From NCBI RefSeq assembly GCF_041051975.1, contig NZ_CP163435.1, positions 4,154,001 to 4,218,000 on the forward strand: DNA of 64,000 nt, in the 5' to 3' direction. The DNA is from Streptomyces sp. R21 (GTDB lineage: Bacteria; Actinomycetota; Actinomycetes; Streptomycetales; Streptomycetaceae). A program made the translations under genes and the position numbers. Below are positions 63,130 to 64,000 of this stretch, piece by piece. A model generated the notes under the pieces. That model worked only from the letters and a program-made list of their open reading frames with translations, searched no databases and was not told the DNA's origin. The first letter of the stretch is position 1. The number at the start of each line of letters is the position of its first letter.

Positions 63130-63759
63130 TCAGCTCAAGGGGTCGGTGGGGGAGATGCCGCGCAGGAGTGTGCGGGCCAGGGACGGGGCGAAGGTGTCCA
63201 GGGGTGGGGGCGTGCCCTTTTCCGAGGCGTCGTAGGCGAACGCGCGCTGCGCGCAGGCGCCGAGGAGCAGCGACGCGGCAGCGAAGGTGTCGGCGCCGGG
63301 GCTGATACGGCCGGCGGCCTGCTCAGCGCTGAGGTAGGCGTCGAGGGCACGGATCGGCATGTGAGGACCCATCCCCATCTGCCGCATGGCCTCGTCGTTG
63401 CGCCGCTTGAGCTGCGTCTCGGCGTACAAGGAGGCGGCGATCGGAAAACTCTGCTCATAGAAGAGGGCGGCCTGGCGGGCGACCTCCGTGAGGTTCTCCT
63501 CGACGCTGTGCTCCCCCGGCTCGGCCGTGAGCCTGCTCAGTAGCGGCCCCAGGCTGGGCAGCCGCTCCTTGAGGACGCTGACGAACAGCTCCTCCTTGCT
63601 GGTGAAGTACTTGTAGAGCGCGGCTTCGGAGCACCCCGCCGCCTTGGCGATCTCCTTGGTGGTGGCGCGGGCCAGCCCGACGGTGAGCATGAGCGTGTGT
63701 GCCGCGTCGAGGATGCGGCTCCGGGCCGGTTTCTGCTGCATGAGGCTCAAGGATTCCAT
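63130..63759 (-). CDS. TetR family transcriptional regulator
   Basis: A 209-aa TetR-type repressor. The N-terminal helix-turn-helix (about 12-58) includes ILDAAHTLMLTVGLARATTK and EIAKAAGCSEAALYKYFTSK, the latter being the typical recognition helix. The C-terminal ligand domain is unique and gives no ligand. It is divergent from an NAD(P)-binding protein gene, and the 94-bp gap carries two operator-like palindromes, so it should repress both itself and that gene. Confidence 0.93.
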   Translation of the reverse strand: MESLSLMQQKPARSRILDAAHTLMLTVGLARATTKEIAKAAGCSEAALYKYFTSKEELFVSVLKERLPSLGPLLSRLTAEPGEHSVEENLTEVARQAALFYEQSFPIAASLYAETQLKRRNDEAMRQMGMGPHMPIRALDAYLSAEQAAGRISPGADTFAAASLLLGACAQRAFAYDASEKGTPPPLDTFAPSLARTLLRGISPTDPLS

Positions 63760-63782
63760 GGCCTCACCATTCGGGCTTGACG

Positions 63783-63840
63783 GGTGGGTGAGTACTTACT
63801 CACTCTAGAGGTAAGCAGGGTGAGTGAATACTCACCCACC
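63783..63840. promoter_or_regulatory. double TetR-type operator in the divergent promoter
   Basis: Two palindromes: GTGAGTA-CT-TACTCAC (63788-63803, perfect 7-bp arms) and GTGAGTG-AA-TACTCAC (63820-63835, 6 of 7), centres 32 bp apart, about three helical turns. They sit inside a larger inverted repeat GGTGGGTGAGTA/TACTCACCCACC (63783-63794 and 63829-63840). Confidence 0.8.
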
Positions 63841-63853
63841 GAGGGGAGCAGCC

Positions 63854-64000
63854 ATGAAACTCACCGTTCTCGGTGCCACCGGAGGCATCGGCCAGGAGAT
63901 CGTCCGGCAGGCTCTGAAGTCGGGCCACCAGGTCACGGCCGTCGTACGGGATCCGGCGCGGCTGACCGTCACGGGCGCGGGCCTGGAGGTGTTCCGCTCG
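63854..64000 (+). CDS. NAD(P)-binding oxidoreductase, NmrA/SDR-like (partial)
   Basis: The first 49 codons are present and the gene runs off the right edge. MKLTVLGATGGIGQEIVRQA is a Rossmann fold with the GATGGIG dinucleotide motif (7-13) typical of atypical SDR/NmrA-like proteins; AVVRDPARL suggests NADP preference. GGGGAG precedes the ATG (63854). Likely controlled by the divergent TetR regulator. Substrate unknown. Confidence 0.85.
   Translation, partial: MKLTVLGATGGIGQEIVRQALKSGHQVTAVVRDPARLTVTGAGLEVFRS

Overview
The window is a stretch of the conserved core chromosome of a Streptomyces-type actinomycete. The evidence is high G+C with strong third-position bias, NusG with a long acidic N-terminus, RpoB starting at TTG, merged S10/spc/alpha ribosomal operons, Streptomyces-type -35/-10 promoters (TTGACC...TAnnnT), and many genes whose -10 box lies only 6-7 nt before the start codon (probable leaderless mRNAs). 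Species cannot be fixed from the sequence alone.

Layout. 1-6003 (mostly minus): the tRNA t6A set (tsaD partial, rimI, tsaB, tsaE), an alpha/beta hydrolase and alanine racemase (alr), interrupted by one plus-strand small exported protein and one small minus-strand ORF beside an iron-box-like palindrome. 6062-15043: cell-envelope and cofactor genes (L,D-transpeptidase-like protein, NAD(P)HX repair enzyme, acpS, secreted protein, glmS, coaA, DUF389 protein, glmM). 15204-16219: rplM-rpsI. 16603-18262: a membrane-anchored protein of unknown function convergent with a polyprenol-phosphate mannosyltransferase-like gene. 18318-35909 (all minus): truA, rplQ, rpoA, rpsK, rpsM, rpmJ, infA, map, adk, secY, then the complete spc and S10 clusters back to rpsJ. 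36444-40589: a two-gene xylan-degradation unit (GH115 alpha-glucuronidase and GH10 xylanase) inserted between rpsJ and tuf. 40792-45169: the str operon (rpsL, rpsG, fusA, tuf). 45674-59882: rpoC, rpoB, rplL, rplJ, two paralogous lipoproteins, rplA, rplK, nusG, secE, followed by tRNA-Trp. 60310-64000: an aminotransferase, an adenosine deaminase, a 0.4 kb intergenic region with a long imperfect inverted repeat, and a TetR regulator divergent from a partial NAD(P)-binding oxidoreductase.

Functionally this is the translation/transcription/secretion core: r-proteins, RNA polymerase alpha/beta/beta', NusG, SecY/SecE, IF-1, methionine aminopeptidase, t6A synthesis and TruA. It is flanked by peptidoglycan precursor genes (glmS, glmM, alr) and CoA/ACP activation genes (coaA, acpS).

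There is no CRISPR array, rRNA, biosynthetic cluster, phage or recognisable defence system. The unusual signals lie between genes. Both rpsK and map carry extra copies of their own 3' coding ends just downstream, ending in their own stop codons. An identical 25-bp hairpin-bearing block sits in the leaders of rpsJ and rpsL. Very strong hairpins sit at operon junctions. There are candidate operators for iron, xylan, phosphate and the TetR regulator. All hairpins, promoters and operators were read by eye, without energy calculation or database search.
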